NCBI RefSeq assembly: GCF_036250065.1
Contig: NZ_CP109199.1
Span: forward strand, 7,438,001-7,502,000
DNA from: Micromonospora sp. NBC_01699
GTDB taxonomy: Bacteria; Actinomycetota; Actinomycetes; Mycobacteriales; Micromonosporaceae
Direction of reading: 5' to 3'
DNA length: 64,000 bases
Made by a program: the position numbers and the translations under genes. The stretch's first letter is position 1; every line of letters begins with the position of its first letter. The notes beneath the pieces were generated by a model. The model saw only the letters and a program-made list of their open reading frames with translations, was not told the origin of the DNA and searched no databases. This document shows, piece after piece, positions 44,336 through 53,530 of this stretch.

Positions 44336-45724
44336 TCACCGGACCCCCGCCGGCAGCACCTCGGCGGTCGGCACCCCGGTCTCGCCGCCCAACTCGGACG
44401 CCAGCCTGCTCCGGTGCTCCGCCACGGCACCACGGTAGACCGTGAGCAGCCCGGCGGCGGTCCTGGTCCAGGAGAAGTTCTGGGCGTGCCGGACCGCACC
44501 GGCGGAGAGCGCCGCCCGCCGGCCGGGCGCGGCGAGCAGGCCGCTGAGCGTACGGGCCCAGTCGACCGGGTCGTGCCCGTCGACCAGGATGCCGCTCACC
44601 CCGTCCCGTACGGCGGTGACCAGGCCGCCGACCGCGGCAGCGACGACCGGCGTACCGCAGGCCTGTGCCTCCAGGGCCACCAGCCCGAACGACTCGCTGT
44701 ACGACGGCACCGCCACCAGGTCGGCCGCCCGGTAGAGGGCGGGCAGGTCCTCGCCGGTGCACGGCGGCCGGAACACGACCGAGTCGGTGATGCCGAGCGA
44801 GGCGGCCAGCTCGATCAGCGCGGTGGGCCGGTCCAGCCCGCTCCCGCTGGGACCGCCGGCGATCACGACGGTCAACTGGTCGGCGATGTGCGGATCCCGC
44901 TCGCGCAGCGCCGCGACCGCGTGCAGCAGCACGTCGGGTGCCTTCAGCGGCTGGATCCGGCCGACGAAGGCGACCACGTACCCGTAGTCGGGTAGGCCGA
45001 GCCGGCGGCGGGCGGCGATCCGGCCGTCGACGCCCGACCCGGTCGGTGCCGGCCGGAAGCGGTCCAGGTCGACGCCGGGCTCGACCACCGCGACCCGGGT
45101 CGGGTCGGCCGCGTAGCGGGCGATCAGGTCGCGGGCCTCGACGGCGGTGTTCGCCACCATCCGGTCGGCCTCGGCCACCAGCTGTTCCTCGCCGATCACC
45201 CGGTACTTCGGCTCCGGCCGGTCCCCCTCGGCGAGCCGCGAGTTCTTCACCTTCGCCAGGGTGTGCGCGGTGTGCACCAGCGGTACGCCCCAGCGTTCCT
45301 TGGCCAGCCAGCCGACGTGCCCCGACAGCCAGTAGTGCGAGTGGATCAGGTCGTAGTAGCCCGGCGGGTGGGCCGCCTCGGCCCGCAGCACGCCGTTGGT
45401 GAAGGCGCAGAGCTGACCGGGCAGTTCCTCCTTGGCCAGGCCCTCGAACGGGCCGGCTGTGACGTGCCGCACCTGCACCCCGGGAGCCATCTCGACCACC
45501 GGCGGCAGGCCGCTCTCGGTGGCCCGGGTGAAGACCTCGACCTCGACACCGGCGTCGGCCAGTCGCCGGGCCACCTCGACGATGTAGACGTTCATCCCAC
45601 CGGCGTCACCGGTGCCCGGCTGGTGCAGTGGCGAGGTGTGTACGGAGATGGTGGCGATCCGGGCCGGTGTCGGCCATGGCCGGGCGCCCCGCTGCCGCCC
45701 GACGCCCGTGTGCGATTCCGCCAC
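44336..45724 (-). CDS. mshA: D-inositol-3-phosphate glycosyltransferase (mycothiol synthesis)
   Basis: Transfers GlcNAc from UDP-GlcNAc to 1L-myo-inositol-1-phosphate, the first step to mycothiol; 462 residues. GT4 features: [90 protein letters not shown] 45724 is chosen because GAGGGA lies 6 bases upstream; longer in-frame starts (45742) lack one. Divergent from the SDR gene. Confidence 0.96.
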   Translation of the reverse strand: MAESHTGVGRQRGARPWPTPARIATISVHTSPLHQPGTGDAGGMNVYIVEVARRLADAGVEVEVFTRATESGLPPVVEMAPGVQVRHVTAGPFEGLAKEELPGQLCAFTNGVLRAEAAHPPGYYDLIHSHYWLSGHVGWLAKERWGVPLVHTAHTLAKVKNSRLAEGDRPEPKYRVIGEEQLVAEADRMVANTAVEARDLIARYAADPTRVAVVEPGVDLDRFRPAPTGSGVDGRIAARRRLGLPDYGYVVAFVGRIQPLKAPDVLLHAVAALRERDPHIADQLTVVIAGGPSGSGLDRPTALIELAASLGITDSVVFRPPCTGEDLPALYRAADLVAVPSYSESFGLVALEAQACGTPVVAAAVGGLVTAVRDGVSGILVDGHDPVDWARTLSGLLAAPGRRAALSAGAVRHAQNFSWTRTAAGLLTVYRGAVAEHRSRLASELGGETGVPTAEVLPAGVR

Positions 45725-45909
45725 AACCACTCCCTCGGTCAAAGTGAGACACAGTCCGGCACGATCCGGGCGCCCAAGACATCAACCGTCGCCTCGAACG
45801 TCATCTTCCCGATCACGCCACAACCATTCATCCCGGTACCCGTACAGGTGACCGACCTCATCCGGCGCCCTGCGCCCGAGCAGGTCGGTCGATGGGAAAC
45901 AATGCCCGG

Positions 45910-46674
45910 ATGACTCCTGTCGCGATCGTCACCGGCGCCTCCAGCGGGATCGGCGCGGCCACCGCCCGGCGGCTGGCCACCGAGGGCTTTCACGTCCTGG
46001 CCGCCGCTCGTCGCGGCGACCGCCTGACCGACCTGGTCGAAGAGATCGAAAAGAGCGGCGGTACGGCCACCGCCGCAGTCTGCGACGTCACCTCGGACGA
46101 GTCGGTGGCGGCCCTGGCGGACACCGCCGCCGGGCTGCCCGGTCCGGTGACCCTGCTGGTGAACAATGCCGGCGGGGCGATCGGCCTCGACCCGGTGGAG
46201 TCCGCCTCGGTCGCCGACTGGCAGTGGATGTACGACGTGAACGTCCTCGGCACGCTGCGGGTGACCCGGGCGGTGCTGCCGGCGCTGGAGGCGTCCGGTG
46301 CCGGCACCGTGATCGTGGTCAGTTCGACCGCCGGGCTCGACGTCTACGAGGGCGGTGGTGGTTACACCGCGGCCAAGCACGCGCAGACCGCGCTCACCCG
46401 TACGCTGCGGCTGGAGTTGGTCGGTCGGCCGATCCGGGTGATCGAGATCGATCCGGGCATGGTCCGCACGGACGAGTTCGCGCTGCACCGGTTCGGCGGC
46501 GACGCGGCGCGGGCGGAGGCGGTCTACGCCGGGGTGGCGGAGCCGCTGGTCGCCGACGACATCGCGGACTGCATCGCCTGGTGCGCCACCCGCCCCCAGC
46601 ATGTCAACGTGGACCGGTTGGTGGTCCGCCCGATCGCCCAGGCGGCCCAGCACAGGGTGCACCGGGTGACCTGA
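45910..46674 (+). CDS. Classical short-chain dehydrogenase/reductase (YdfG-like)
   Basis: 254 residues, NADP-type SDR: VTGASSGIGAATARRLA, AARRGDR (Arg after strand 2 favours NADPH), NNAGGAIG, catalytic Ser in VVVSSTAGLD and YTAAKHAQ (Tyr-x3-Lys). The substrate is unknown. ATG 45910 is chosen over 45892 by homology to the usual family start. Rv0484c lies at the like position beside mshA. Confidence 0.9.
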   Translation: MTPVAIVTGASSGIGAATARRLATEGFHVLAAARRGDRLTDLVEEIEKSGGTATAAVCDVTSDESVAALADTAAGLPGPVTLLVNNAGGAIGLDPVESASVADWQWMYDVNVLGTLRVTRAVLPALEASGAGTVIVVSSTAGLDVYEGGGGYTAAKHAQTALTRTLRLELVGRPIRVIEIDPGMVRTDEFALHRFGGDAARAEAVYAGVAEPLVADDIADCIAWCATRPQHVNVDRLVVRPIAQAAQHRVHRVT

Positions 46675-46708
46675 TGCCGCCGCCGACCCGACGCTTCCGG
46701 TGGGGCTG

Positions 46709-47500
46709 ATGCCGCCGCCGCGCCGACCGCTGGGGGTGGTGACCCGGGGCACGACCAATCCCAACCGGCTGCGTCGGGTGGACAACTGGATAGCGGCCCG
46801 GTGTGCCGGGCCGCTGCTCGACGCGGTGGATCCGCTGGTGGTCGACCTCGGTTACGGTGCCACCCCGGTCACGGCGGTGGAGCTGCGGGCCCGGCTGGCC
46901 GCCGCGGTCCGGCCGGACGTGCGGGTGGTCGGGCTGGAGATCGATCCGGTACGCGTCGCGGCTGCCGCCGCAGCGGCCGACCCGCCTCGGCTCACCTTCG
47001 CCCGTGGCGGCTTCGAGCTGGCCGGACTGCGTCCGGTGCTGGTCCGGGTCTTCAACGTGCTGCGCCAGTACGACGAGTCGGCGGTCGGTCCGGCGTGGCG
47101 GACGATGGCCGGCGGGCTCGCCCCGGACGGGCTGATCGTCGAGGGCACCTGTGACGAGTTGGGCCGGCTGGCGACCTGGGTGCTGGTGGACTCCTCCGGG
47201 CAACCCCGGTCGCTGACCCTGGCGCCGAGGCTCGCCACACTGGAGAGTCCGGCGGCGCTGGCCGAGCGGCTGCCGAAGGCGCTGATCCACCACAACGTGC
47301 CGGGTACCGGGGTGCATGCCCTGGTCCGGGCGCTCGACGACGGCTGGCGCGATGCGGCCGCGTACGCGACTTTCGGTCCCCGGCAGCGCTGGTTGCGTAC
47401 GGTGACAGCGGTGCGGGACGCCGGGTGGCCGGTGCTCGACCGCCCGGCCCGGTGGCGGCTCGGCGAGATCACCGTCGCCTGGTCCGCCGTCGCTCCCTGA
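46709..47500 (+). CDS. Class I methyltransferase-like protein
   Basis: 263 residues with a SAM-binding fold: VVDLGYGATPVTAVELRARL (motif I), VVGLEIDPVRV (acidic end of strand 2), and LIVEGTCDELG. A catalytic motif is not recognisable, so the substrate, and even whether it is active, is open. It follows the SDR gene by 34 bp on the same strand and probably forms an operon with it. GGTGGGG precedes the ATG. Confidence 0.72.
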   Translation: MPPPRRPLGVVTRGTTNPNRLRRVDNWIAARCAGPLLDAVDPLVVDLGYGATPVTAVELRARLAAAVRPDVRVVGLEIDPVRVAAAAAAADPPRLTFARGGFELAGLRPVLVRVFNVLRQYDESAVGPAWRTMAGGLAPDGLIVEGTCDELGRLATWVLVDSSGQPRSLTLAPRLATLESPAALAERLPKALIHHNVPGTGVHALVRALDDGWRDAAAYATFGPRQRWLRTVTAVRDAGWPVLDRPARWRLGEITVAWSAVAP

Positions 47501-47750
47501 CCGGTCGGCCGTCGCCCCTGATCGGGCCGGTGACCCGGCTGCTGACCTGGCGTTCGATGGTCACGCCCGCCGGAGCTGCCCGACCGACACGCTGCTTGTA
47601 CGATTTAATCCGATTGTTCTGCCGGGACCGATTGGCGCGCCGGAATCGGCGGCGGTCGAATGGGCGCTAACGTCTGGCGCGTTGTTCACCCTAGGCTGAG
47701 GGCGAGCCAGGCGACCCGTTCGGTTGCCCGGTAGCGCGGGGAGGATCGTG

Positions 47751-48512
47751 ATGAGCAGACTGCACGGCACGAAGGATTTCTGGCTCGCTGCGCTGCGCGC
47801 GGACGGGCCGGCCTTCCGCGCGGCGGTGGCCGAGGCGCCACCGGATGCGCCGGTGCCGTCCTGTCCGGAGTGGACCGCGACCGATCTGGTGCACCACCTC
47901 GGCTCCCGTTATCGCTGGGTCCGGGGCGTGGTGACCAGCGGCCGGACGGAGGCGCCGAGCGACCGGCCGGTCGAGGACGGTCTGCCCTCGGGCCAGGCCG
48001 GGCTGGACTGGTGGCAGCACGAGTACGACCAGTTGCTCGCCGCGTTGGACGGGCTCGACCCGGAGGCTCCGGCGTGGAACTGGGCGCCGCAGCCGAAGCG
48101 GGTCGGGTTCTGGCCGCGCCGGATGGCGCACGAGACCACGGTGCACCGCTGGGACGCCCAGTTGGCGATCGCCTCGGCCGAGCCGATCGAGGCGAAGCTC
48201 GCCGCCGACGGGGTGAGCGAGGTGCTGGACACCTGGTTGCCGGCGGGCCGGCGGCGCTCCCCCGAGCCCCGGTACGGGGTGGTCCAGTTGGTCGCCGTCG
48301 ACGCGAGTCAGGACTGGTACCTGCGGTTGCGGGGCACCGGGGTGGCCCTGCTGGACACGGACACGATCCTGGACACCGACGACCACCACGCCCGAGCGCA
48401 CGTCACCGGGAACGCCAGCGACCTGCTGCTGGCCCTCTGGGGCCGGATCAACTTCGAGGTGCTCGACGTCTCCGGCGACGTGACCCTGCTCCAGGGTCTG
48501 CGGGCCGGCTGA
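47751..48512 (+). CDS. Maleylpyruvate isomerase-family, mycothiol-dependent protein
   Basis: A 253-residue DinB-like four-helix protein of the TIGR03083 group. It has CPEWTATDLVHHLGSRYRWV (first metal His), FWPRRMAHETTVHRWDAQLA (HxxxHRWD metal site) and a C-terminal SCP2-like domain. Known members use mycothiol as cofactor, which suits the nearby mshA. ATG 47751 has GGGGAGG at 6 bases. Upstream 47501-47750 holds no gene; it includes an AT-richer stretch near 47595-47630, probably the promoter. Confidence 0.85.
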   Translation: MSRLHGTKDFWLAALRADGPAFRAAVAEAPPDAPVPSCPEWTATDLVHHLGSRYRWVRGVVTSGRTEAPSDRPVEDGLPSGQAGLDWWQHEYDQLLAALDGLDPEAPAWNWAPQPKRVGFWPRRMAHETTVHRWDAQLAIASAEPIEAKLAADGVSEVLDTWLPAGRRRSPEPRYGVVQLVAVDASQDWYLRLRGTGVALLDTDTILDTDDHHARAHVTGNASDLLLALWGRINFEVLDVSGDVTLLQGLRAG

Positions 48513-48638
48513 GGCCGCCGCCGCACCACCGCGCATCCCCCACGGGCGGCGTCCGGCCGGCGATACTGGGCCGGGCGCCGATCGGCGGTGCCCGTTACTA
48601 CGCTTGCGGTATCAGGCGGAGGCACCGTGTAACTTTGT

Positions 48639-48650
48639 GAGAGCGCTCTC
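48639..48650. promoter_or_regulatory. LacI-family operator before the beta-glucosidase
   Basis: GAGAGCGCTCTC is a perfect 12-bp palindrome, similar to the CebR/BglR type TGGGAGCGCTCCCA. It directly abuts the -35 box. Confidence 0.85.
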
Positions 48651-48679
48651 TTGACACTCGGGTAACCCGCGTTCAGGCT
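48651..48679 (+). promoter_or_regulatory. Promoter of the GH1 gene
   Basis: -35 TTGACA (48651-48656), 17-base spacer, -10-like CAGGCT (48674-48679). It gives a leader of about 150 bases. The ~320 bp after the isomerase-family gene hold only this control region. Confidence 0.65.
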
Positions 48680-48834
48680 CGGAAGAGAAGTCTCCCCGCG
48701 CGCCCCGTCGAACGGCCACCGCTCGGACGGCACGCGGGCCTGCGCCAGCGCCGCGACCGCCGAGTGCCGCTGCTCGTCGTTCACGTCGTCGTCCGCGGGA
48801 TCCTCAGCGGCATCAGGAAAGGTGCGGTAACGGT

Positions 48835-50259
48835 ATGACCACTCTTGAAACGCAGCAAACGGTGCTCGCGGCACCGGCGGAGGCGGCGGTGCGCTTCCCC
48901 GAGGGCTTCGTCTGGGGAGCGGCGACGGCGTCGTACCAGATCGAGGGCGCGGCCCAGGACGACGGGCGCGGTCCGTCGATCTGGGACACCTTCAGCCGTA
49001 CGCCGGGCAAGGTGTACGCCGGACACACCGGCGACGTGGCCTGCGACCACTACCACCGGTACCCGCAGGACGTGGCGCTGATGGCCGACCTCGGGCTGCA
49101 CGCGTACCGGTTCTCGGTCGCCTGGCCCCGGATCCAGCCGGACGGCTCCGGCCCGGTCAACCCGCGCGGCCTGGACTTCTACGACCGGCTGGTGGACGAG
49201 CTCATCGGCCGGGGCATCGACCCGATCGTCACGCTCTACCACTGGGACCTGCCGCAGACGCTGGAGGACCGGGGCGGCTGGACCAACCGGGCGACCGCGG
49301 AGTACTTCGCCGACTACGCCACCGCCGTCTACGCCCGACTCGGCGACCGGGTCCGCACCTGGACCACGCTGAACGAGCCGTGGTGCTCGGCCTACCTCGG
49401 GTACGGCAACGGCATCCACGCCCCCGGACGGCAGGACCCGGCGGCGGCGTTCCAGGCCGTACACCATCTGCTGTTGGCCCACGGCCTGGGCGGGCGGGCG
49501 CTGCGCGCGGCCGGCGCGCAGACCCTGGGGATCACCCTCAACCCGACCACCGCGCTGCCGGTCGACCCGGCCAGCGCCGCGGACCAGGCGGCGGTACGGC
49601 TGGTCGACGGCCTGGCCAACCGGATCTTCCTGGACCCGATGCTGCGCGGCGAGTACCCGGCGGACGTGCTGGAGCACGTGGCCCGGTTCACCGACCTGAG
49701 TCATCTGCGCGACGGCGACGAGAAGATCATCAACGTCCCGATCGACCTGCTCGGCATCAACTACTACCAGCCGAGTTACGTCACCGCCCGCGAGGGCGCG
49801 CTCGGTGGCGGCGGCGCCTACCCGGGCACCGAGGGGATCGAGTTCGTGGCCCCGGTCGGCCCGCTCACCGACATGGGCTGGATGATCGAACCGCGCGGCC
49901 TGACCACCCTGCTGGTACGCATCTCCGAGGACTACCCGGGCGTACCGATGATCATCACGGAGAACGGCGCCGCCTTCCCGGACAAGTTCAACCGCGACGA
50001 CCCGGACGCCGACGGCCGGGTGCCGGACGCCGACCGGGTGGACTACCTCGACGGACACCTTCGTGCCGCACACGAGGCCATTTCGAGGGGCGTGGACCTT
50101 CGTGGGTATCTCGTATGGTCACTGATGGACAATTTCGAGTGGGCCGAGGGCTACCGTAAGCGGTTCGGGATCGTCCACGTCGACTACCTGACCCAGCGCC
50201 GGGTGCTCAAGGACAGCGCACGGTGGTACCAGGAGGTCATCCGGCGCAACGGCCTGTAA
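48835..50259 (+). CDS. GH1 beta-glucosidase
   Basis: A 474-residue cytoplasmic glycoside hydrolase family 1 enzyme: FVWGAATASYQIEGA, acid/base Glu in TLNEPWCSAYLGY, nucleophile Glu in MIITENGAAFPD, and WSLMDNFEWAEGY. No signal peptide, so it cleaves imported cello- or other beta-glucosides. It is followed by a LacI gene and preceded by the matching operator. No ABC sugar transporter accompanies it, unlike typical ceb loci. ATG 48835 has AGGAAAGG upstream. Confidence 0.95.
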   Translation: MTTLETQQTVLAAPAEAAVRFPEGFVWGAATASYQIEGAAQDDGRGPSIWDTFSRTPGKVYAGHTGDVACDHYHRYPQDVALMADLGLHAYRFSVAWPRIQPDGSGPVNPRGLDFYDRLVDELIGRGIDPIVTLYHWDLPQTLEDRGGWTNRATAEYFADYATAVYARLGDRVRTWTTLNEPWCSAYLGYGNGIHAPGRQDPAAAFQAVHHLLLAHGLGGRALRAAGAQTLGITLNPTTALPVDPASAADQAAVRLVDGLANRIFLDPMLRGEYPADVLEHVARFTDLSHLRDGDEKIINVPIDLLGINYYQPSYVTAREGALGGGGAYPGTEGIEFVAPVGPLTDMGWMIEPRGLTTLLVRISEDYPGVPMIITENGAAFPDKFNRDDPDADGRVPDADRVDYLDGHLRAAHEAISRGVDLRGYLVWSLMDNFEWAEGYRKRFGIVHVDYLTQRRVLKDSARWYQEVIRRNGL

Positions 50260-50336
50260 CCGGCCGGTGCCGGATCGGCGAGGCGAACAGAGCGAGAGCG
50301 AGGCGGGGGCATGAGCGAGCGGCGTGAGGCGGGCGC

Positions 50337-51353
50337 ATGACCATGGCACGGGAGCGACCGACCCTGGAGGCGGTGGCGCGCCGCGCCGGTGTCTCCCGGG
50401 CAACCGTGTCGCGGGTGGTCAACGGCTCCACCACCGTCGCCGAGCCGATCCGGGAAGCGGTCCGTCGGGCGGTCCAGGAACTGGGGTACGTCCCCAACCT
50501 GGCCGCCCGCAGCCTGGTCACCCAGCGGACCGACTCGATCGCGCTGATCCTGCCCGAGGCGGCCACCCGGGTCTTCTCCGACGACCACTTCTTCCCCGGC
50601 ATCATCCGCGGGGTGAGCCAGGAGTTGGAGGCGGCGGACAAGCAACTGGTGCTGATGCTCGCCGGTTCGACCGCCAGCCACGACCGGGTGGAGAGCTACG
50701 CGATGGGTCGGCACGTCGACGGGGTGCTGTTCGCCTCGCTGCACGGTGCCGACCCGCTGCCCAGCGCACTGGCCCGGATGGGCATCCCGGTCGTCTGCGG
50801 CGGGCGGCCGCTCGGTCGGGCCACCGTGCCGGTGCCGTACGTCGACGTCGACCACATCGGCGGGGTGGCCCGCGCCGTACGTCACCTGCTCGACTCGGGC
50901 CGACGCCGGATCGCCACCATCGCCGGTCCGCAGGACATGGTCGCCGGCATCGAACGGCTGGCCGGCTACCGGACCGAGTTGCAGGACTCCCGCCGCCGGT
51001 CGATCGTGGCGGTCGGCGACTTCACCCGCGAGTCCGGGGCACTGGCCATGCGGCAGTTGCTCGACGACGACCCGACGCTGGACGCGGTCTTCGTCGCCTC
51101 CGACCTGATGGCCCACGGTGCCCTGCGTACGCTGCGCGAAGCGGGTCGCCGGGTGCCCGACGACGTGGCCGTGATCGGCTTCGACGACATCGAGTCGGCC
51201 CGCTACACCGACCCGCCGCTGACCACCGTACGCCAGCCGATCCTCCAGATCGGCCGGGAGATGACCCGGCAGTTGCTCCGGATCGCGGCCGGCGAGGAGG
51301 TCGAGCCCGCGGTCGTCCTGCCGACCGAACTCGTCCTACGCGAGTCCGCCTGA
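50337..51353 (+). CDS. LacI-family repressor of the beta-glucosidase gene
   Basis: 338 residues: N-terminal HTH ([22 protein letters not shown]) with hinge VPNLAARSL, then periplasmic-binding-protein-like sensor domain ([29 protein letters not shown]). The presumed target is the palindrome at 48639, and the inducer a beta-glucoside; both are inferred from position. ATG 50337 (second ATG 50343). Its 3' end overlaps the antisense macro-domain fragment by 18 bp. Confidence 0.9.
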   Translation: MTMARERPTLEAVARRAGVSRATVSRVVNGSTTVAEPIREAVRRAVQELGYVPNLAARSLVTQRTDSIALILPEAATRVFSDDHFFPGIIRGVSQELEAADKQLVLMLAGSTASHDRVESYAMGRHVDGVLFASLHGADPLPSALARMGIPVVCGGRPLGRATVPVPYVDVDHIGGVARAVRHLLDSGRRRIATIAGPQDMVAGIERLAGYRTELQDSRRRSIVAVGDFTRESGALAMRQLLDDDPTLDAVFVASDLMAHGALRTLREAGRRVPDDVAVIGFDDIESARYTDPPLTTVRQPILQIGREMTRQLLRIAAGEEVEPAVVLPTELVLRESA

Positions 51354-51491
51354 CCGGCTGTCCACCGGGCCGCCGCGCCGGTGGATCGCGCCGTCCACTC
51401 CACCGCCGCCGAGCAGCGACGGGTTGGCGGCGTTGACGATGGCGTCCACCCGTACGGTGGTGATGTCGCCCTGGACCAGGATGGTGTCCAC
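51336..51491 (-). pseudogene. Truncated macro-domain (ADP-ribose-binding) gene
   Basis: 51 codons on the minus strand. The sequence reads [18 protein letters not shown], then [19 protein letters not shown]. This is the first ~40 residues of a macrodomain of the YmdB/O-acetyl-ADP-ribose deacetylase type, normally ~170 residues. Homology stops at about 51362, within 10 bp of the lacI stop codon, and a TAG follows at 51336-51338. The start GTG (51491) shares a base with the EI24 stop (TAGTG), so it was once translationally coupled to that gene. It still includes the ligand-binding glycine loop but cannot form the fold. Confidence 0.82.
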
Positions 51492-52318
51492 TATGCGTCC
51501 GCTCTCGGCGCGGGGTGCTCGGTCCAGCGGCCCGGCTCGTCTATCGCCTCACCGAGCGAGCGCCGGGCCAGCAGGGCGGCACCGGCCACCGCCGCCGGCA
51601 TGACCAGGATCGCGCCGAGCGGGATCAGGAAGCAGCAGAACACCGCGACCCCGAAGCCGAGCGACACCGGCCGTTGCGCGCCCAGCATCCGCCGCCGGTC
51701 GGGCAGCCGCAGGCCGCGCCGGTAGAACGGGGCGCCGACCAGTTCCAGGGCGAGGAACCAGCCGCCGACCGCCGCGGCGACCACCGGTACGACGAACTGC
51801 CCGACCACCGGGATGAAACCGGCGAAGAACAGCGGTACGCCGAGCAGCACCGACCGGGCCACCAACCGCACCGAGTCGGCCATGCTCCGGCGCAGTGACC
51901 GCCACCAGGAAACCTCGATCTCACCCGGCACCCCGCCGTAGCGGGACTCCACCCGTGCGGAGATCTCCTCGTAGAACGGGTCGCCGACGACCAGGGTTAC
52001 CGCCGTGAAGGTCAGTACGCCGAGCACCGCCCCCAGGGCCAGGAACGCGAAGCCGGCCAGCACCCGGACCAGGTCCCGCGCCCACCCCGCCCAACCGTCA
52101 GCGAACGGGGTCACCACCCCGGCGAGGTCGTCAACAAAGACGATCAATGTGGCGTACCCGGCAAGAAAAAGCGCCCCGGTAATCAACGCCGGCAGAATCC
52201 CCAGCAATACCAGCCGAGGCGTACGCGCATACATCCCCAACCCGCGCACCAACAGCCCCACCCCACTGAGGAACTGCCCCACCACCCCAACACCCGGACC
52301 CGGACCCGCAACCCTCAC
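51491..52318 (-). CDS. EI24/CysZ-like membrane protein
   Basis: About 275 residues, integral membrane, with four to six hydrophobic segments ([68 protein letters not shown]). It contains GDPFYEEIS and the EI24 signature region. CysZ transports sulfate in Gram-negatives; here the role is unknown. The N-terminus is uncertain: the coding strand is so G/T-rich near the palindrome that several GTG starts exist (52318, 52357). The first ~60 codons are G/T-ending. The overlapping macro fragment follows. Confidence 0.85.
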   Translation of the reverse strand: MRVAGPGPGVGVVGQFLSGVGLLVRGLGMYARTPRLVLLGILPALITGALFLAGYATLIVFVDDLAGVVTPFADGWAGWARDLVRVLAGFAFLALGAVLGVLTFTAVTLVVGDPFYEEISARVESRYGGVPGEIEVSWWRSLRRSMADSVRLVARSVLLGVPLFFAGFIPVVGQFVVPVVAAAVGGWFLALELVGAPFYRRGLRLPDRRRMLGAQRPVSLGFGVAVFCCFLIPLGAILVMPAAVAGAALLARRSLGEAIDEPGRWTEHPAPRADA

Positions 52319-52349
52319 AGCACCCACAACCCGAAACCCTACCGGCCCT

Positions 52350-52434
52350 CCCACCAACCCCGTTGATCATGAAGTTAGCGCACCGCCGAGGCCGAAAATC
52401 GGTCGTTAACTTCATGATCAACGGGGTTGGTGGG
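52350..52434. repeat. Dispersed palindrome, family B copy 2
   Basis: Perfect 28-bp arms (52350-52377 and 52407-52434) around a 29-base loop. The core GTTGATCATGAAGTTA matches copy 1 exactly. Beyond the core the arms continue as CCCACCAACCCC / GGGGTTGGTGGG, so the flanks are mirror-symmetric. It lies between divergent genes; to the right is a long GGTGGGGGT-type tract (52426-52493). Confidence 0.95.
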
Positions 52435-52493
52435 GGTTGGGTCGGGGTGGTGGTGGGGGTGGGGGTGGGGGTGGGTGGGGGGAGGATGGGGGG

Positions 52494-53480
52494 ATGCGGG
52501 TGGCTCGGCTGATTTCGTTGGTGTTGCTTTTGCAGAGTCGGGAGGGGATGACCGCTACCGAGCTGGCTCGGGAGTTGGAGGTTTCGGAGCGGACGGTTTA
52601 TCGGGATGTGCTGGCGCTGGGGGCGGCGGGGGTGCCGGTGTACGCCGATCGCGGGCGGGCGGGCGGTTATCGGTTGCTCGGGGGGTATCGGACGCGGCTG
52701 ACCGGGCTGAGTCGGGCCGAGGCCGAAGCGCTGTTCCTCTCCGGACTGCCGGGACCGGTCGACGAGATGGGTTTGGCCGAGCCGGTGGCGGCCGCACGGT
52801 TGAAGGTGCTGGCCGCACTGCCCCCGCCGCTGCGGGACGCGGCGCGACGGTCCGGTCAACGGTTCCACCTGGATGTACCCGGCTGGTTCGGGACCGCCGA
52901 CCCGCCACCACTGCTCACCGACCTCGCTCGGGCAGTCTGGCAGGACCGGGTGGTCGAGCTGCGCTACCGCCGCGACCGCGAGGTGGCCCGGACGGTGCAG
53001 CCGTACGGGCTGGTGCTCAAGGGCGGGGTCTGGTATCTGGTCGGGCGGGTCGGCGACGACCATCGCACCTACCGGGTGGACCGGGTTACCCACGTCGAGG
53101 TCACCACCGCCGGCTTCGACCGGGACGAGACCTTCGACCTGGCCGGGTTCTGGTCGGCCGGGGTGATCGAGTTCGTCCGGGCCATGTTCCCCGACAAGAT
53201 CACCGTACGGCTGAGCCCCGCCGGACTGCGCGCCCTGCGGTACGTGATCGAGCCACCGGCCGCCCAGGATGCGCTCGACGACGCGGGCGAGCCCGACGGG
53301 CAGGGCCGGGTGGTGACCCGCCTGCCCATCGAGTCGCTCGACATCGCCTATTCGTTGCTGCTCCGGTTCGGCCCGGAGGTGGAGGTGCTCGATCCGCCGT
53401 CGCTACGCGCCCGGCTCGCCGACGCGGCGGCCCGGCTCACCGCCCTCTACCGGGACCCGCCGGACCGCGACGGGCCGTAG
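52494..53480 (+). CDS. WYL-domain transcriptional regulator (YafY/PafC-like)
   Basis: 328 residues: DeoR-type HTH (TATELARELEVSERTVYRDVLALGAAGVPVYADRGRAGGYRLL), WYL domain with YRRDREVARTVQPYGLVLKGGVWYLVG, and a WCX C-terminus. These proteins bind nucleotide-like ligands or ssDNA and control stress genes. The start ATG 52494 is preceded by GGAGG within a G-rich tract. The first ~40 codons are strikingly G/T-ending (GTT, TTG, CTT, GAT, TAT), later ones normal. Confidence 0.9.
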   Translation: MRVARLISLVLLLQSREGMTATELARELEVSERTVYRDVLALGAAGVPVYADRGRAGGYRLLGGYRTRLTGLSRAEAEALFLSGLPGPVDEMGLAEPVAAARLKVLAALPPPLRDAARRSGQRFHLDVPGWFGTADPPPLLTDLARAVWQDRVVELRYRRDREVARTVQPYGLVLKGGVWYLVGRVGDDHRTYRVDRVTHVEVTTAGFDRDETFDLAGFWSAGVIEFVRAMFPDKITVRLSPAGLRALRYVIEPPAAQDALDDAGEPDGQGRVVTRLPIESLDIAYSLLLRFGPEVEVLDPPSLRARLADAAARLTALYRDPPDRDGP

Positions 53481-53518
53481 GACAGCGATGGGCCACAGCG
53501 ACGGGCCGTAGGACAGCG
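53467..53518. repeat. 21-bp direct repeat at the end of the WYL gene
   Basis: GCGACGGGCCGTAGGACAGCG (here split for length: GCGACGGGCCG then TAGGACAGCG) occurs at 53467-53487 and 53498-53518. The first copy contains the WYL stop codon. Confidence 0.85.
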
Positions 53519-53530
53519 GTGAGCCGACGG

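Noticed and set aside
48308-48874. Minus-strand ORF across the GH1 leader region
   Set aside because: It overlaps the operator and promoter and shows no known domain.
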